A DNA stretch of 64,000 nucleotides, taken from Pseudomonas yangonensis. Its GTDB lineage: Bacteria; Pseudomonadota; Gammaproteobacteria; Pseudomonadales; Pseudomonadaceae. The stretch lies in the NCBI RefSeq assembly GCF_009932725.1, contig NZ_BLJU01000003.1, forward strand, positions 124,001-188,000, in the 5' to 3' direction. The position numbers were made by a program, and so were the translations under genes. The notes beneath the pieces are model-generated. The model had not been told where the DNA came from and did no database searches. It saw nothing but the letters and a program-made list of their open reading frames with translations. Positions 34,768 to 43,379 of the stretch are shown one piece after another (the first letter of the stretch is position 1; each line of letters begins with the position of its first letter).

Positions 34768-34835
34768 GTAGGAGCGAGCTCTGCTCGCGAAGCTTTTGCC
34801 GTTTGCCAGGGTTCGCGAGCAGAGCTCGCTCCTAC
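34768..34835. repeat. GTAGGAGC palindrome between glcF and glcG
   Basis: A perfect 24-bp inverted repeat: GTAGGAGCGAGCTCTGCTCG and 4 more bases at 34768-34791, exact complement at 34812-34835. It shares the GTAGGAGC...GCTCCTAC ends with 37655-37727 and 51158-51228, a family common in Pseudomonas gaps. In RNA it would form a very stable hairpin after glcF. Confidence 0.8.
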
Positions 34836-34943
34836 GGATTAGCACGCTGCCGGTCAGGGCTTGGCCCTGCCCAACAAGCGGTGGATGAAGAAAGCGACAT
34901 CCACCCTACAACTGATCACGAAGACACGAATACGAGGTATGCC

Positions 34944-35342
34944 ATGCAAAGCAAAGCCGTACTCAGCCAGATCGAAGTCAGCCAGATCCTCCAGGCGGCC
35001 CGCAACGAAGCGCAGCAACAGGGCTGGGCCGTGGCCATCGCCGTGGTCGACGATGGCGGTCATCCGCTGGCCCTGGAACGCCTCGACGGCTGCGCGCCCA
35101 TCGGCGCCTATATCGCCACCGAAAAGGCGCGCAGCGCCGCTATCGGCCGCCGCGAAACCAAGGGCTACGAGGACATGGTCAACGGCGGTCGCACCGCCTT
35201 CGTCAGCGCGCCGCTGATTACCTCGCTGGAAGGCGGTGTGCCGGTGCTGGTGGATGGCCAGGTGGTGGGTGCCGTGGGCGTGTCCGGGGTCAAGGCCGAA
35301 CAGGATGCGCAGGTGGCAAAGGCGGGGATAGCGGTGCTGTAA
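34944..35342 (+). CDS. glcG: GlcG/HbpS family protein
   Basis: 132 residues from the ATG at 34944 (MQSKAVLSQIEVSQILQAAR). The whole protein is one DUF336/GlcG domain: GWAVAIAVVDDGGHPLALER, then ATEKARSAAIGRRETKGYED and LEGGVPVLVDGQVVGAVGVS ending GVKAEQDAQVAKAG. It is regularly found in glycolate loci but its biochemical role is not established; relatives bind haem or corrinoids. The longer in-frame extension upstream crosses the palindrome and is not used. Confidence 0.9.
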   Translation: MQSKAVLSQIEVSQILQAARNEAQQQGWAVAIAVVDDGGHPLALERLDGCAPIGAYIATEKARSAAIGRRETKGYEDMVNGGRTAFVSAPLITSLEGGVPVLVDGQVVGAVGVSGVKAEQDAQVAKAGIAVL

Positions 35343-35361
35343 GCCGCACGCATCGTTTTCT

Positions 35362-35392
35362 CCCCTCTCCCGCTTGCGGGTGAGGGCGAGGG
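35362..35392. repeat. Partial CCCTCTCCC repeat between glcG and glcB
   Basis: CCCCTCTCCCGCTTGCGGG followed by TGAGGGCGAGGG is one hairpin unit of the family seen complete at 25391-25478 and 56927-57027. Confidence 0.6.
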
Positions 35393-35460
35393 AACTGATC
35401 GAGGCGAGATGAAATTCATAGGCATCCCAGACAACCGGATGCAGACAGGAGAACAGAAAA

Positions 35461-37638
35461 ATGACCGAACGCGTGCAATGTCAGCGCCTGCAGGTAGCCG
35501 CCGAACTCAAGCAATTCATCGAAAGCGAAGTGCTGCCCGGCAGCGGGATCGAGGCCAATGCCTTCTGGAGCGGTTTCGATGCGCTGGTGCACGACCTGGC
35601 ACCGCGCAATCGTGCCCTGCTGGCCGAGCGTGATCGCCTGCAGAGCGAGCTGGATACCTGGCATCGCGCCCATCCCGGGCCGATCACCGACATGAGCGCC
35701 TACCGCGCCTTCCTCGGCTCCATCGGCTATCTGCTGCCGCAGCCGGAGAAGGTCAAGGCGACCACCGCCAACGTCGACAGCGAGATCGCCACCCAGGCCG
35801 GCCCGCAACTGGTAGTGCCGGTGATGAACGCACGTTATGCACTCAACGCCGCCAATGCCCGCTGGGGCTCGCTGTACGACGCCCTGTACGGCACCGATGC
35901 GATCAGCGAAGAGGGCGGCGCCAGCAAGGGGCCGGGCTATAACGAAGTACGCGGCGCCAAGGTGATCGCCTTTGCCCGCGCCTTCCTCGACCAGGCCGCG
36001 CCGCTGGCCCAGGGCTCGCACGCCGATGCCAGTGCCTATGCCGTGGTCGCTGGCCAGCTGCAGGTGACCCTGAGCAGCGGCGCGCAGACCTCGCTGGCGC
36101 AACCGGAAAAGTTCGTCGGCTTCCAGGGCGAGGCTGCCACGCCGAGCGCGGTGCTGCTGAAGAACAACGGCCTGCACTTCGAGATCCAGATCGATGCCAA
36201 TAGCCCCATCGGCTGCACCGACGCCGCCGGTGTGAAGGACGTGCTGATGGAAGCGGCGCTGTCGACCATCATGGACTGCGAAGACTCGGTGGCCGCCGTC
36301 GATGCCGCCGACAAGGTGGTGGTCTACCGCAACTGGCTGGGCCTGATGAAGGGTGACCTGGCCGAGGAGCTGGAAAAGGGTGGCAAGCGCATCACTCGCC
36401 GCCTTAACCCCGATCGCGTCTACACTGCCGCCGGTGGCAGCGAACTGACCCTACACGGCCGCTCGCTGCTGTTCATCCGCAACGTCGGCCACCTGATGAG
36501 CAACCCGGCGATCCTCGACGGTGAAGGCTTGGAGATTCCCGAGGGCATCCTCGATGCGGTGGTGACCAGCCTGATCGCCCTGCATGATCTCAAGCGCCGC
36601 GGCAACTCGCGCACCGGCAGCGTCTATATCGTCAAACCGAAGATGCACGGGCCGTTCGAAGTAGCCTTCGCCAACGAACTGTTCGGTCGCGTCGAGCAGC
36701 TGCTGGGCATGCCGGCCAATACCCTGAAGATGGGCATCATGGATGAAGAGCGGCGCACCAGCGTCAACCTCAAGGCCTGCATCGAGGCGGCCAGCGCGCG
36801 TGTTGCCTTCATCAATACCGGCTTTCTCGACCGCACCGGCGACGAGATGCATACGGCCATGGAAGCCGGCGCGATGCTGCGCAAGGGCGACATGAAATCC
36901 AGTGCCTGGATCCAGGCCTACGAGCGCAACAACGTGCTGGTCGGCCTGGCCTGTGGCCTGCGCGGCAAGGCGCAGATCGGCAAGGGCATGTGGGCCATGC
37001 CGGATCTGATGGCAGCCATGCTCGAACAGAAGATCGGTCACCCGAAAGCCGGCGCCAACACCGCCTGGGTGCCGTCGCCGACTGCCGCCGTGCTGCACGC
37101 CCTGCACTATCACCAGATCGACGTGCAGGCGGTACAGAGCGAGCTGGAACTGATCGACCTGGGCAGCCAGCGCGACAGCCTGTTGAACGATCTGCTCAGC
37201 GTGCCGGTCAGCGCCGAGCGGCCGTGGAGCGCCAGCGATATCCAGCAGGAGCTGGACAACAACTGCCAGGGCATCCTCGGTTACGTGGTGCGCTGGGTCG
37301 AGCAGGGCGTCGGCTGCTCCAAGGTGCCGGATATCCACAACGTCGGTCTGATGGAAGACCGCGCCACCCTGCGCATTTCGGCTCAGCATATCGCCAACTG
37401 GCTGCACCACGGTGTGGTCAGCGAGGCCCAGGTGCGCGAGACGCTGCAACGCATGGCGCAGGTGGTCGACGGGCAGAATGCCGGCGATCCGGCCTACCGG
37501 CCGATGGCGCCGAACTTCGAACAATCCCATGCCTTCCGCGCCGCCAGTGATCTGGTGTTCAAGGGCCGCGAGCAGCCGTCCGGTTACACCGAGCCGCTGC
37601 TGCATGCCTGGCGACTGCGCTTCAAAGAGGAGGCCTGA
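35461..37638 (+). CDS. glcB: Malate synthase G
   Basis: Condenses glyoxylate, the product of GlcDEF, with acetyl-CoA to give malate. 725 residues, the size of the monomeric G isoform. Recognisable segments: [20 protein letters not shown] near residue 272 (catalytic acid region), [20 protein letters not shown] near 395, [20 protein letters not shown] near 425 and [20 protein letters not shown] near 540. GGAGAACAG precedes the ATG. Located within the glc locus, unlike P. aeruginosa where it is elsewhere. Confidence 0.96.
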   Translation: MTERVQCQRLQVAAELKQFIESEVLPGSGIEANAFWSGFDALVHDLAPRNRALLAERDRLQSELDTWHRAHPGPITDMSAYRAFLGSIGYLLPQPEKVKATTANVDSEIATQAGPQLVVPVMNARYALNAANARWGSLYDALYGTDAISEEGGASKGPGYNEVRGAKVIAFARAFLDQAAPLAQGSHADASAYAVVAGQLQVTLSSGAQTSLAQPEKFVGFQGEAATPSAVLLKNNGLHFEIQIDANSPIGCTDAAGVKDVLMEAALSTIMDCEDSVAAVDAADKVVVYRNWLGLMKGDLAEELEKGGKRITRRLNPDRVYTAAGGSELTLHGRSLLFIRNVGHLMSNPAILDGEGLEIPEGILDAVVTSLIALHDLKRRGNSRTGSVYIVKPKMHGPFEVAFANELFGRVEQLLGMPANTLKMGIMDEERRTSVNLKACIEAASARVAFINTGFLDRTGDEMHTAMEAGAMLRKGDMKSSAWIQAYERNNVLVGLACGLRGKAQIGKGMWAMPDLMAAMLEQKIGHPKAGANTAWVPSPTAAVLHALHYHQIDVQAVQSELELIDLGSQRDSLLNDLLSVPVSAERPWSASDIQQELDNNCQGILGYVVRWVEQGVGCSKVPDIHNVGLMEDRATLRISAQHIANWLHHGVVSEAQVRETLQRMAQVVDGQNAGDPAYRPMAPNFEQSHAFRAASDLVFKGREQPSGYTEPLLHAWRLRFKEEA

Positions 37639-37654
37639 GCATCACAGCATAGAT

Positions 37655-37727
37655 GTAGGAGCGGCGACCCGCCGCGAAGCTCTGCAGCGCTGACCAGAAA
37701 AGCTTCGCCCCGGGGCGGGGCTCCTAC
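37655..37727. repeat. GTAGGAGC palindrome after glcB
   Basis: GTAGGAGCGGCGACCCGCCG (37655-) pairs with an imperfect complement ending GGGGCTCCTAC at 37727. Same family as 34768-34835. It is the first part of the 307-base gap between glcB and the permease; a CCGTGGA-N7-TCCACGG hairpin (37744-37764) comes next. Confidence 0.7.
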
Positions 37728-37773
37728 ACAAGCGGGTTCACAACCGTGGATATGACTTCCACGGAGCAGTAAC

Positions 37774-37806
37774 AAGCCCTGACGGTTTCTGACCGTCGGG
37801 GCTTTC
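37774..37806 (+). terminator. Terminator or attenuator hairpin between glcB and the permease
   Basis: AAGCCCT-GACGGT, 5-base loop, ACCGTC-GGGGCTT, then a short T-rich end. It is 136 bases after glcB and 140 before the permease ATG, so it could end the glcB transcript or act in the permease leader. Confidence 0.55.
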
Positions 37807-37945
37807 GAGCATGAGCGCGGCGATGGGTGATCCCTGCCGTCGCGGCTCGCGGAAAGGCCGGTGCCGTAGTGCCCGACCTTCCAGATGCGTGGCGCCGGGT
37901 ACCCCCGGAAAACTGTGGTTCACAAGAAAAAGAAGGAACCAACCC

Positions 37946-39646
37946 ATGAGTCAAACGCTGCTGTCCATCCTGGCCTTCGTGCCTCTGGTGCTGGCGGGTG
38001 TACTGCTGATCGGCTTTCGCTGGCCGGCCAAGTACGCGATGCCGCTGGTGTTCGTCCTCACTGCTCTGATCGGCCTGCTGGCCTGGGACATGTCCCTCAA
38101 CCGGGTCATCGCCTCCAGCCTGCAGGGGCTGATCCTCACCGCCGCAATCCTGTGGATCATCTTCGGCGCGATCCTGCTGCTCAACACGCTCAAGCACTCC
38201 GGCGGCATCGCGGCGATTCGTCGGGGCTTCTCCAACATCAGCCCGGATCGCCGCGTGCAGGCGCTGATCGTCGCCTGGCTGTTCGGCTGCTTCATCGAGG
38301 GTGCCTCCGGTTTCGGTACTCCGGCCGCGGTCGCCGCGCCACTGCTGGTGGCCCTGGGCTTCCCGGCCCTGGCCGCGGTGGTACTAGGGATGATGGTGCA
38401 GTCCACGCCGGTGTCCTTCGGGGCGGTGGGTACGCCGATTCTGGTGGGCGTCGGCGCCGGCCTGGACAAGACCGGCATCACCGAGCAACTGGTGGCCACC
38501 GGCAGCACCTGGGAAACCTTCTTCCACCTGATCTATTCGCGGGTGGCCATCACCCACGGCCTGATCGGCCTGCTGATGCCGCTGATCATGGTGATGATCA
38601 TGACGCGCTTCTTCGGTCGCAATCAGAGCTGGAAAGAAGGCCTGGCCATCGCGCCGTTCGCCATCTTCACCGCCTTCGCCTTCTCCCTGCCGTACATGGC
38701 GGCCGGCGTGTTCCTCGGCCCGGAATTCCCCTCGATGATCGGCGCCCTGGTCGGCCTGGCCATCGTGGTGCCGGCGGCCAAGGCCGGCTTCCTGCTGCCG
38801 AAGGAGACCTGGGACTTCGCCGATCCCAAGGACTGGCCGTCCGACTGGATGGGCAAGATCGAAATGAAACTGGAAGACGTGGCCGGCAAGGCGCCGATCT
38901 CGGTGCCCATGGCCTGGGCGCCCTATCTGCTGCTGGCGGTGTTCCTGGTGATCTCGCGCACCTTCCCCGAGGTGAAAGCGGCGCTGATGAGCTTTACCTT
39001 CGGCTGGAAGGACATCCTCGGCGAGACCGGCGTGTCCGGCACCATCGAGCCGCTGTACCTGCCAGGGGGCATCCTGTGCATGGTGGTGCTGGTGACCTTC
39101 TTCCTGCATCGCATGCGCTTCTCCGAGCTCAAGGCGGCAATGGGCGAGTCGAGCAAGACCCTTCTCGGGGCCGGCTTCGTGCTGATCTTCACCATTCCCA
39201 TGGTGCGTATCCTGATCAACTCCGGGGTCAATGGCAGCGACCTGGTGTCGATGCCGGTGGCCATGGCGCAGCTGGTGGCCGACAGCGTCGGCGGCATCTA
39301 TCCCTTCTTCGCCCCGGCCGTGGGCGGTCTCGGCGCCTTTATCGCCGGCTCCAATACCGTCTCCAACCTGATGCTGTCGCAGTTCCAGTTCAACGCGGCG
39401 CAGCTGCTCGGCGTGTCCGGGGCGATGATGGTGGCACTGCAGTCGGTCGGCGCAGCGGCGGGCAACATGATCGCCATCCACAATGTGGTGGCGGCCTCGG
39501 CGACCGTCGGGCTGCTTGGGCGCGAGGGCATCACCCTGCGCAAGACCATTCTGCCGACGCTGTATTACCTGGCCGTAGCCGGCGTGATCGCGCTGATCGC
39601 GATGTACGGCTTGGGGCTGAGCGATCCGCTGATGGTCGCCCGCTGA
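37946..39646 (+). CDS. glcA: Lactate/glycolate permease (LctP family), probably GlcA
   Basis: 566-residue 12-14-helix permease of the LctP family that imports glycolate, L-lactate and D-lactate with protons. The ATG at 37946 follows AAGGAACC; the frame runs further upstream without similarity. Family segments: [20 protein letters not shown] near residue 115, [20 protein letters not shown] near 152 and [20 protein letters not shown] near 460. LldP and GlcA cannot be separated by sequence alone; the glc neighbours favour glycolate. Confidence 0.88.
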   Translation: MSQTLLSILAFVPLVLAGVLLIGFRWPAKYAMPLVFVLTALIGLLAWDMSLNRVIASSLQGLILTAAILWIIFGAILLLNTLKHSGGIAAIRRGFSNISPDRRVQALIVAWLFGCFIEGASGFGTPAAVAAPLLVALGFPALAAVVLGMMVQSTPVSFGAVGTPILVGVGAGLDKTGITEQLVATGSTWETFFHLIYSRVAITHGLIGLLMPLIMVMIMTRFFGRNQSWKEGLAIAPFAIFTAFAFSLPYMAAGVFLGPEFPSMIGALVGLAIVVPAAKAGFLLPKETWDFADPKDWPSDWMGKIEMKLEDVAGKAPISVPMAWAPYLLLAVFLVISRTFPEVKAALMSFTFGWKDILGETGVSGTIEPLYLPGGILCMVVLVTFFLHRMRFSELKAAMGESSKTLLGAGFVLIFTIPMVRILINSGVNGSDLVSMPVAMAQLVADSVGGIYPFFAPAVGGLGAFIAGSNTVSNLMLSQFQFNAAQLLGVSGAMMVALQSVGAAAGNMIAIHNVVAASATVGLLGREGITLRKTILPTLYYLAVAGVIALIAMYGLGLSDPLMVAR

Positions 39647-39779
39647 GGCCAGGCGGGCCGTGCACTGCACGACCCGACTTTGGTTGGCCACCGGCCGGCG
39701 GCGATTGCCACCGGCCGGCTTGGCGCATCCGCGCAATTGCGGTAGCTTGCCGGCACCGTGAGATTCACCCGAGGTCGAT

Positions 39780-39947
39780 ATGAAGAAGTGGCAATGCGTG
39801 GTCTGTGGACTGATTTACGACGAGAGCCAGGGCTGGCCGGACGACGGCATCGCCCCCGGCACCCGCTGGGAAGACGTGCCGGAAGACTGGCTGTGCCCCG
39901 ACTGCGGCGTCGGCAAGATGGATTTCGAGATGATCGAAATCGGCTGA
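39780..39947 (+). CDS. rubA: Rubredoxin
   Basis: 55-residue one-iron electron carrier, too small for many gene finders. It has both knuckles: [10 protein letters not shown] (Cys6, Cys9) and [12 protein letters not shown] (Cys39, Cys42), with the usual aromatic residues between. The ATG is 8 bases after a GAGG. P. aeruginosa has two adjacent rubredoxin genes beside its glc operon; only one is seen here. It could pass electrons to alkane hydroxylase or a ferredoxin reductase encoded elsewhere. Confidence 0.95.
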   Translation: MKKWQCVVCGLIYDESQGWPDDGIAPGTRWEDVPEDWLCPDCGVGKMDFEMIEIG

Positions 39948-39967
39948 TCCGGCCCTGGCCATACGAC

Positions 39968-39994
39968 AACGGCGACCTTCGGGTCGCCGTTTTC
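39968..39994 (+). terminator. Rho-independent terminator of rubA
   Basis: AACGGCGACC, TTCG loop, GGTCGCCGTT followed by TTC, 20 bases after the rubredoxin stop. A perfect 10-bp stem. It insulates the flagellin genes from rubA. Confidence 0.85.
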
Positions 39995-40080
39995 ATTGCT
40001 GCTTGCGCCGTAGCGCCCATGTTTCAACTAACAGCCATGGCCTACCAAAGCCTGCAGTGCAGGAAAAACACTCGCGTCAT

Positions 40081-40107
40081 TTAATCCGCGCCAAAAGCCG
40101 GTCGCCC
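40081..40107 (+). promoter_or_regulatory. Conserved box upstream of flagellin gene 1, candidate LafS promoter
   Basis: TTAA-N14-CGGTCGCCC, 65 bases upstream of the ATG. The same two blocks with the same spacing precede flagellin genes 2 and 3, while the intervening bases differ. It is not a textbook sigma-28 site (TAAA-N15-GCCGATAA), so the reading as a promoter for the lateral sigma factor is inference. Confidence 0.5.
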
Positions 40108-40171
40108 TTCAGGTACAGCAGGCAATCACAGCCAGCTTCATTCCGCGCTTACCGCACGAAGGATTACGATC

Positions 40172-41011
40172 ATGGCCTTGTCGATTCACACCAACTATTC
40201 CTCACTGATCACTCAGACCAACCTGGGCAAAACCAATAACGCCCTGGGCACCAACCAGCAGCGCCTTGGCACCGGCCTGCGTATCAACAGCGCCGCCGAC
40301 GACGCCGCCGGCCTGCAGATCGCCACCCGCCTCAACGCCCAATCGCGCGGCATGGACGTGGCCATGCGCAACACCGGCGACTCCATCTCCCTGCTGCAGA
40401 CTGCCGAAGGCGCCTTCAGCGAGATGACCGACATCATGCAGCGCATGAAGGATCTGGCCACCCAGGCGGCGAACGACACCAACAGCGACGACGACCGTAC
40501 CTCGCTGAAGGCCGAGTACGACGAGCTGGGCAACGAACTGACCAACATCATCAGCAACACCAAGTACGCTGGCGAGGCCCTGTTCGCGGCTGGTGGCAAG
40601 CTGACCGGGGCTATGACCTTCCAGATCGGCTCCAGCAGCGCCGAAACCCTGTCGTTCAATGCCGGCGCCAACCTGACCGCCGTCACCGGCGCGATCACCA
40701 CCATCAAGGCCGAGACCCTCGACACCGCAGCCAATGCCGGCGGCGCCATGGACGAGCTGGAAACCGCTCTGGACGCCGTAGGCACCCTGCGTTCGCAGCT
40801 TGGCGCGAACATCAACCGCCTGAATCACACCGCCAACAACCTGGCCAACATGAAGGACAACACCGACATGGCCAAGGGTCGCATCATGGACGCCGACTTC
40901 GCCAAGGAAAGCGCCAACATGACCAAGAACAGCATGCTGATGCAGTCCGGCATCTCCATGCTCAAGCAAGCCGGCCAGATGCCGGGCATGGTCATGTCCC
41001 TGCTGGGCTGA
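40172..41011 (+). CDS. Lateral flagellin LafA, copy 1
   Basis: 279-residue filament subunit. The N-terminal helix (MALSIHTNYSSLITQTNLGK, then LGTGLRINSAADDAAGLQIA) carries the HTNY start typical of lateral flagellins of Aeromonas and Vibrio, unlike polar Pseudomonas FliC (MALTVNTN...). The C-terminal helix ends SMLKQAGQMPGMVMSLLG. The central exposed part is short, so the filament should be thin. The ribosome site is GAAGGA in the shared leader GCACGAAGGATTACGATC just before each of the three flagellin ATGs. A GGCGCAA-CGGA-TTGCGCC hairpin follows at 41026-41043. Confidence 0.93.
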   Translation: MALSIHTNYSSLITQTNLGKTNNALGTNQQRLGTGLRINSAADDAAGLQIATRLNAQSRGMDVAMRNTGDSISLLQTAEGAFSEMTDIMQRMKDLATQAANDTNSDDDRTSLKAEYDELGNELTNIISNTKYAGEALFAAGGKLTGAMTFQIGSSSAETLSFNAGANLTAVTGAITTIKAETLDTAANAGGAMDELETALDAVGTLRSQLGANINRLNHTANNLANMKDNTDMAKGRIMDADFAKESANMTKNSMLMQSGISMLKQAGQMPGMVMSLLG

Positions 41012-41025
41012 TCACAGGCTTTCCA

Positions 41026-41043
41026 GGCGCAACGGATTGCGCC
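41026..41043 (+). terminator. Hairpin after flagellin gene 1
   Basis: GGCGCAA-CGGA-TTGCGCC, 14 bases after the stop. No T-run. A similar hairpin in the same place follows each of the three flagellin genes, which argues for an RNA function such as 3'-end stability. Confidence 0.6.
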
Positions 41044-41075
41044 ACCCCCATTTCACGATTGAACGCCATCGCCCC

Positions 41076-41102
41076 TTAAGGCACTTGTGAAGACGGTCGC
41101 CC
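41076..41102 (+). promoter_or_regulatory. Conserved box upstream of flagellin gene 2, candidate LafS promoter
   Basis: TTAA-N14-CGGTCGCCC ending 50 bases before the ATG, matching 40081-40107 and 42052-42078 in both blocks and spacing. Confidence 0.5.
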
Positions 41103-41151
41103 TGTACCTACAGCACCGCTTCCAGGCGTTCACGCACGAAGGATTACGATC

Positions 41152-41988
41152 ATGGCTCTCTCGATTCATACCAACTACTCCTCGCTGGTGACCCAGACCA
41201 ACCTGGGCAAGACCAACAACGCCCTGGGCACCAACCAGCAGCGCCTGGGCACCGGCCTGCGCATCAACAGCGCCGCCGACGATGCCGCCGGCCTGCAGAT
41301 CGCCACCCGTCTCAACGCCCAGTCGCGCGGCATGGACGTGGCCATGCGCAACACCGGCGATGCCATCTCCCTGCTGCAGACCGCCGAAGGTGCGTTCAAC
41401 GAAACCACCGACATCCTGCAGCGCATGAAGGACCTGGCCACCCAGGCAGCGAACGACACCAACTCCGCTGACGACCGCACCTCCCTACAGTCGGAATTCG
41501 ACGAGCTGGCAAAAGAAATCACCAACATCTTCAACAACACCAAATACGCGGGCGAAAACCTGTTCACCGGCAAGCTCGCCGCCGCGGTCAGCTTCCAGAT
41601 CGGCTCCAGCTCGGCAGAAACCCTGAGTTTCGACGTCAGCACCGATCTGGGCACCCTGGACACCACGCTCAATACCGACGTGGCCGCCCTGACCCTCGAC
41701 ACTGCAGCCAACGCCGGTGCGGCGATGACCGCGCTGGAGGGCGCGCTGGACGATGTCGGTGCGATGCGTGCCAGCTTCGGTGCCAACATCAACCGCCTGA
41801 ACCACACCGCCAACAACCTGGCCAACATGAAGGACAACACCGACATGGCCAAGGGACGCATCATGGATGCCGACTTCGCCAAGGAAAGCGCCAACATGAC
41901 CAAGAACAGCATGCTGATGCAGTCCGGCATCTCCATGCTCAAGCAAGCCGGCCAGATGCCAGGCATGGTCATGTCCCTGCTGGGCTGA
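41152..41988 (+). CDS. Lateral flagellin LafA, copy 2
   Basis: 278 residues. N-terminal about 75 residues and the C-terminal about 65 are nearly identical to copies 1 and 3; differences lie in the middle (residues about 95-215), which forms the exposed surface. The upstream 60 bases and the first codons are practically identical in DNA to those of copy 3, indicating a recent duplication or gene conversion. A GGCGCA-N6-TGCGCC hairpin follows at 42003-42020. Confidence 0.93.
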   Translation: MALSIHTNYSSLVTQTNLGKTNNALGTNQQRLGTGLRINSAADDAAGLQIATRLNAQSRGMDVAMRNTGDAISLLQTAEGAFNETTDILQRMKDLATQAANDTNSADDRTSLQSEFDELAKEITNIFNNTKYAGENLFTGKLAAAVSFQIGSSSAETLSFDVSTDLGTLDTTLNTDVAALTLDTAANAGAAMTALEGALDDVGAMRASFGANINRLNHTANNLANMKDNTDMAKGRIMDADFAKESANMTKNSMLMQSGISMLKQAGQMPGMVMSLLG

Positions 41989-42002
41989 TCACGCGCTTGG
42001 CC

Positions 42003-42020
42003 GGCGCAAGGGACTGCGCC
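42003..42020 (+). terminator. Hairpin after flagellin gene 2
   Basis: GGCGCA-AGGGAC-TGCGCC, 14 bases after the stop, equivalent to the hairpins after copies 1 and 3; no T-run. Confidence 0.55.
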
Positions 42021-42051
42021 ACCCCCATTTCACGATTGAACGCCAGCGCCC

Positions 42052-42078
42052 TTAAGGCATTCGAGAAAACGGTCGCCC
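42052..42078 (+). promoter_or_regulatory. Conserved box upstream of flagellin gene 3, candidate LafS promoter
   Basis: TTAA-N14-CGGTCGCCC ending 49 bases before the ATG. Third instance of the shared flagellin upstream box. Confidence 0.5.
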
Positions 42079-42127
42079 TGTACCTACAGCACCGCTTCCA
42101 GGCGTTCACGCACGAAGGATTACGATC

Positions 42128-43039
42128 ATGGCTCTCTCGATTCATACCAACTACTCCTCGCTGGTGACCCAGACCAACCTGGGCAAGACCAACAACGCCC
42201 TGGGCACCAACCAGCAGCGCCTGGGCACCGGCCTGCGCATCAACAGCGCCGCCGACGACGCCGCCGGCCTGCAGATCGCCACCCGCCTCAACGCCCAATC
42301 GCGCGGCATGGACGTGGCCATGCGCAACACCGGCGATGCCATCTCCCTGCTGCAAACCGCCGAAGGTGCGTTCAGCGAGATGACCGACATCGTCCAGCGC
42401 ATGAAGGACCTCGCTACCCAGGCCTCCAACGCCACCAACAGCGGCGCTGACCTGATCGCTCTGCAGAACGAGTACGACGAACTCGGCAAGGAAATGGCCA
42501 ACATCGTCAAGAACACCAAGTACGCTGGCGAGAATCTGTTCAGTAACGGCACCACCGTCGACGGTTCCAACGGCAAGCTGTCCGCTGCGGTGAACTTCCA
42601 GATCGGCTCCAGCTCCGCCGAGACCCTGGAACTGGACGTCGGCGCCAAGCTGACCGCACTGGGCACCTCGCTGGCAGCGATTTCCGATACCTACACCACC
42701 GCCGGCACGCCGGGTACCGAACTGGCCAGCACTCAGGATCCGACGACCGCCACCAACGCCACCGCCAACGCGATGATCGACACCCTGAGCGACGCGCTGG
42801 ACGACATCGGTGCGTTGCGTGCCAGTTTCGGTGCCAACATCAACCGCCTGAACCACACCGCCAACAACCTGGCCAACATGAAGGACAACACGGACATGGC
42901 CAAGGGCCGCATCATGGACGCCGACTTCGCCAAGGAAAGCGCCAACATGACCAAGAACAGCATGCTGATGCAGTCCGGCATCTCCATGCTCAAGCAGGCC
43001 GGCCAGATGCCGGGCATGGTCATGTCCCTGCTGGGCTGA
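42128..43039 (+). CDS. Lateral flagellin LafA, copy 3
   Basis: 303 residues, about 24 longer than the other copies because of a Thr/Ala-rich stretch in the middle (around residues 180-215, AISDTYTTAGTPGTELASTQ followed by DPTTATNATANAMIDTLSD). Termini match copies 1 and 2. The longer surface domain could give a filament with different exposed sites. It is followed by GGCGCGAT-GG-ATCGCGCC (43054-43071) and by a strong terminator-like stem. Confidence 0.93.
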   Translation: MALSIHTNYSSLVTQTNLGKTNNALGTNQQRLGTGLRINSAADDAAGLQIATRLNAQSRGMDVAMRNTGDAISLLQTAEGAFSEMTDIVQRMKDLATQASNATNSGADLIALQNEYDELGKEMANIVKNTKYAGENLFSNGTTVDGSNGKLSAAVNFQIGSSSAETLELDVGAKLTALGTSLAAISDTYTTAGTPGTELASTQDPTTATNATANAMIDTLSDALDDIGALRASFGANINRLNHTANNLANMKDNTDMAKGRIMDADFAKESANMTKNSMLMQSGISMLKQAGQMPGMVMSLLG

Positions 43040-43053
43040 TCCCGCATCATCCA

Positions 43054-43103
43054 GGCGCGATGGATCGCGCCACTTCATCCGACGCCCCGCTCTCGCGGGG
43101 CGT
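43054..43103 (+). terminator. Double hairpin terminator after flagellin gene 3
   Basis: First stem GGCGCGAT / ATCGCGCC (43054-43071), equivalent to those after copies 1 and 2; second stem ACGCCCCGC-TCTC-GCGGGGCGT (43082-43103) followed by TCT. The second is a likely transcription terminator for the flagellin block. Confidence 0.7.
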
Positions 43104-43280
43104 TCTGCATGGTCGCTCGGACCATCGCCAGATCTCGCGCCAATCGATCATCCGTGACGGTGGTTCGGCATGATCGAATCACTTTCCCGATTCTCGTTGA
43201 TCGTGCCCATTTAATTGGCTGCGTGGCTGCTATCAGCCTTGAACGAGTTTACTCGTTGTCCTACAACTGCAATCAGGCTG

Positions 43281-43296
43281 TGGCACAAGACTTGCC
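43281..43296 (+). promoter_or_regulatory. Sigma-54 (RpoN) promoter for the lafZ pair
   Basis: TGGCACA-AGAC-TTGCC matches the sigma-54 consensus at both elements (TGGCAC and TTGC) with GG-N10-GC spacing. The predicted transcript start is near 43307, about 73 bases before lafZ. The site also reads as an inverted repeat (TGTGGCA / TGCCACA). It lies in a 340-base gap (43040-43379) that otherwise holds only the flagellin terminator. Confidence 0.7.
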
Positions 43297-43379
43297 ACAG
43301 CATTTTCCTGACGCCAGAATGCCGACCCATTTATCGTCCGGACTTTCCAGTCGGAAGCACCGCTCGCCTCAAGGAACGC

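Noticed and set aside
39687..39719. Two copies of GCCACCGGCCGGC, 20 bases apart, after the permease
   Set aside because: Only two short GC-rich copies; could be chance or part of a hairpin. Not enough for a repeat array.
40172..43039. Flagellin block as a repeat array of CRISPR or mobile type
   Set aside because: The repetition is explained by three complete paralogous genes with shared leaders.
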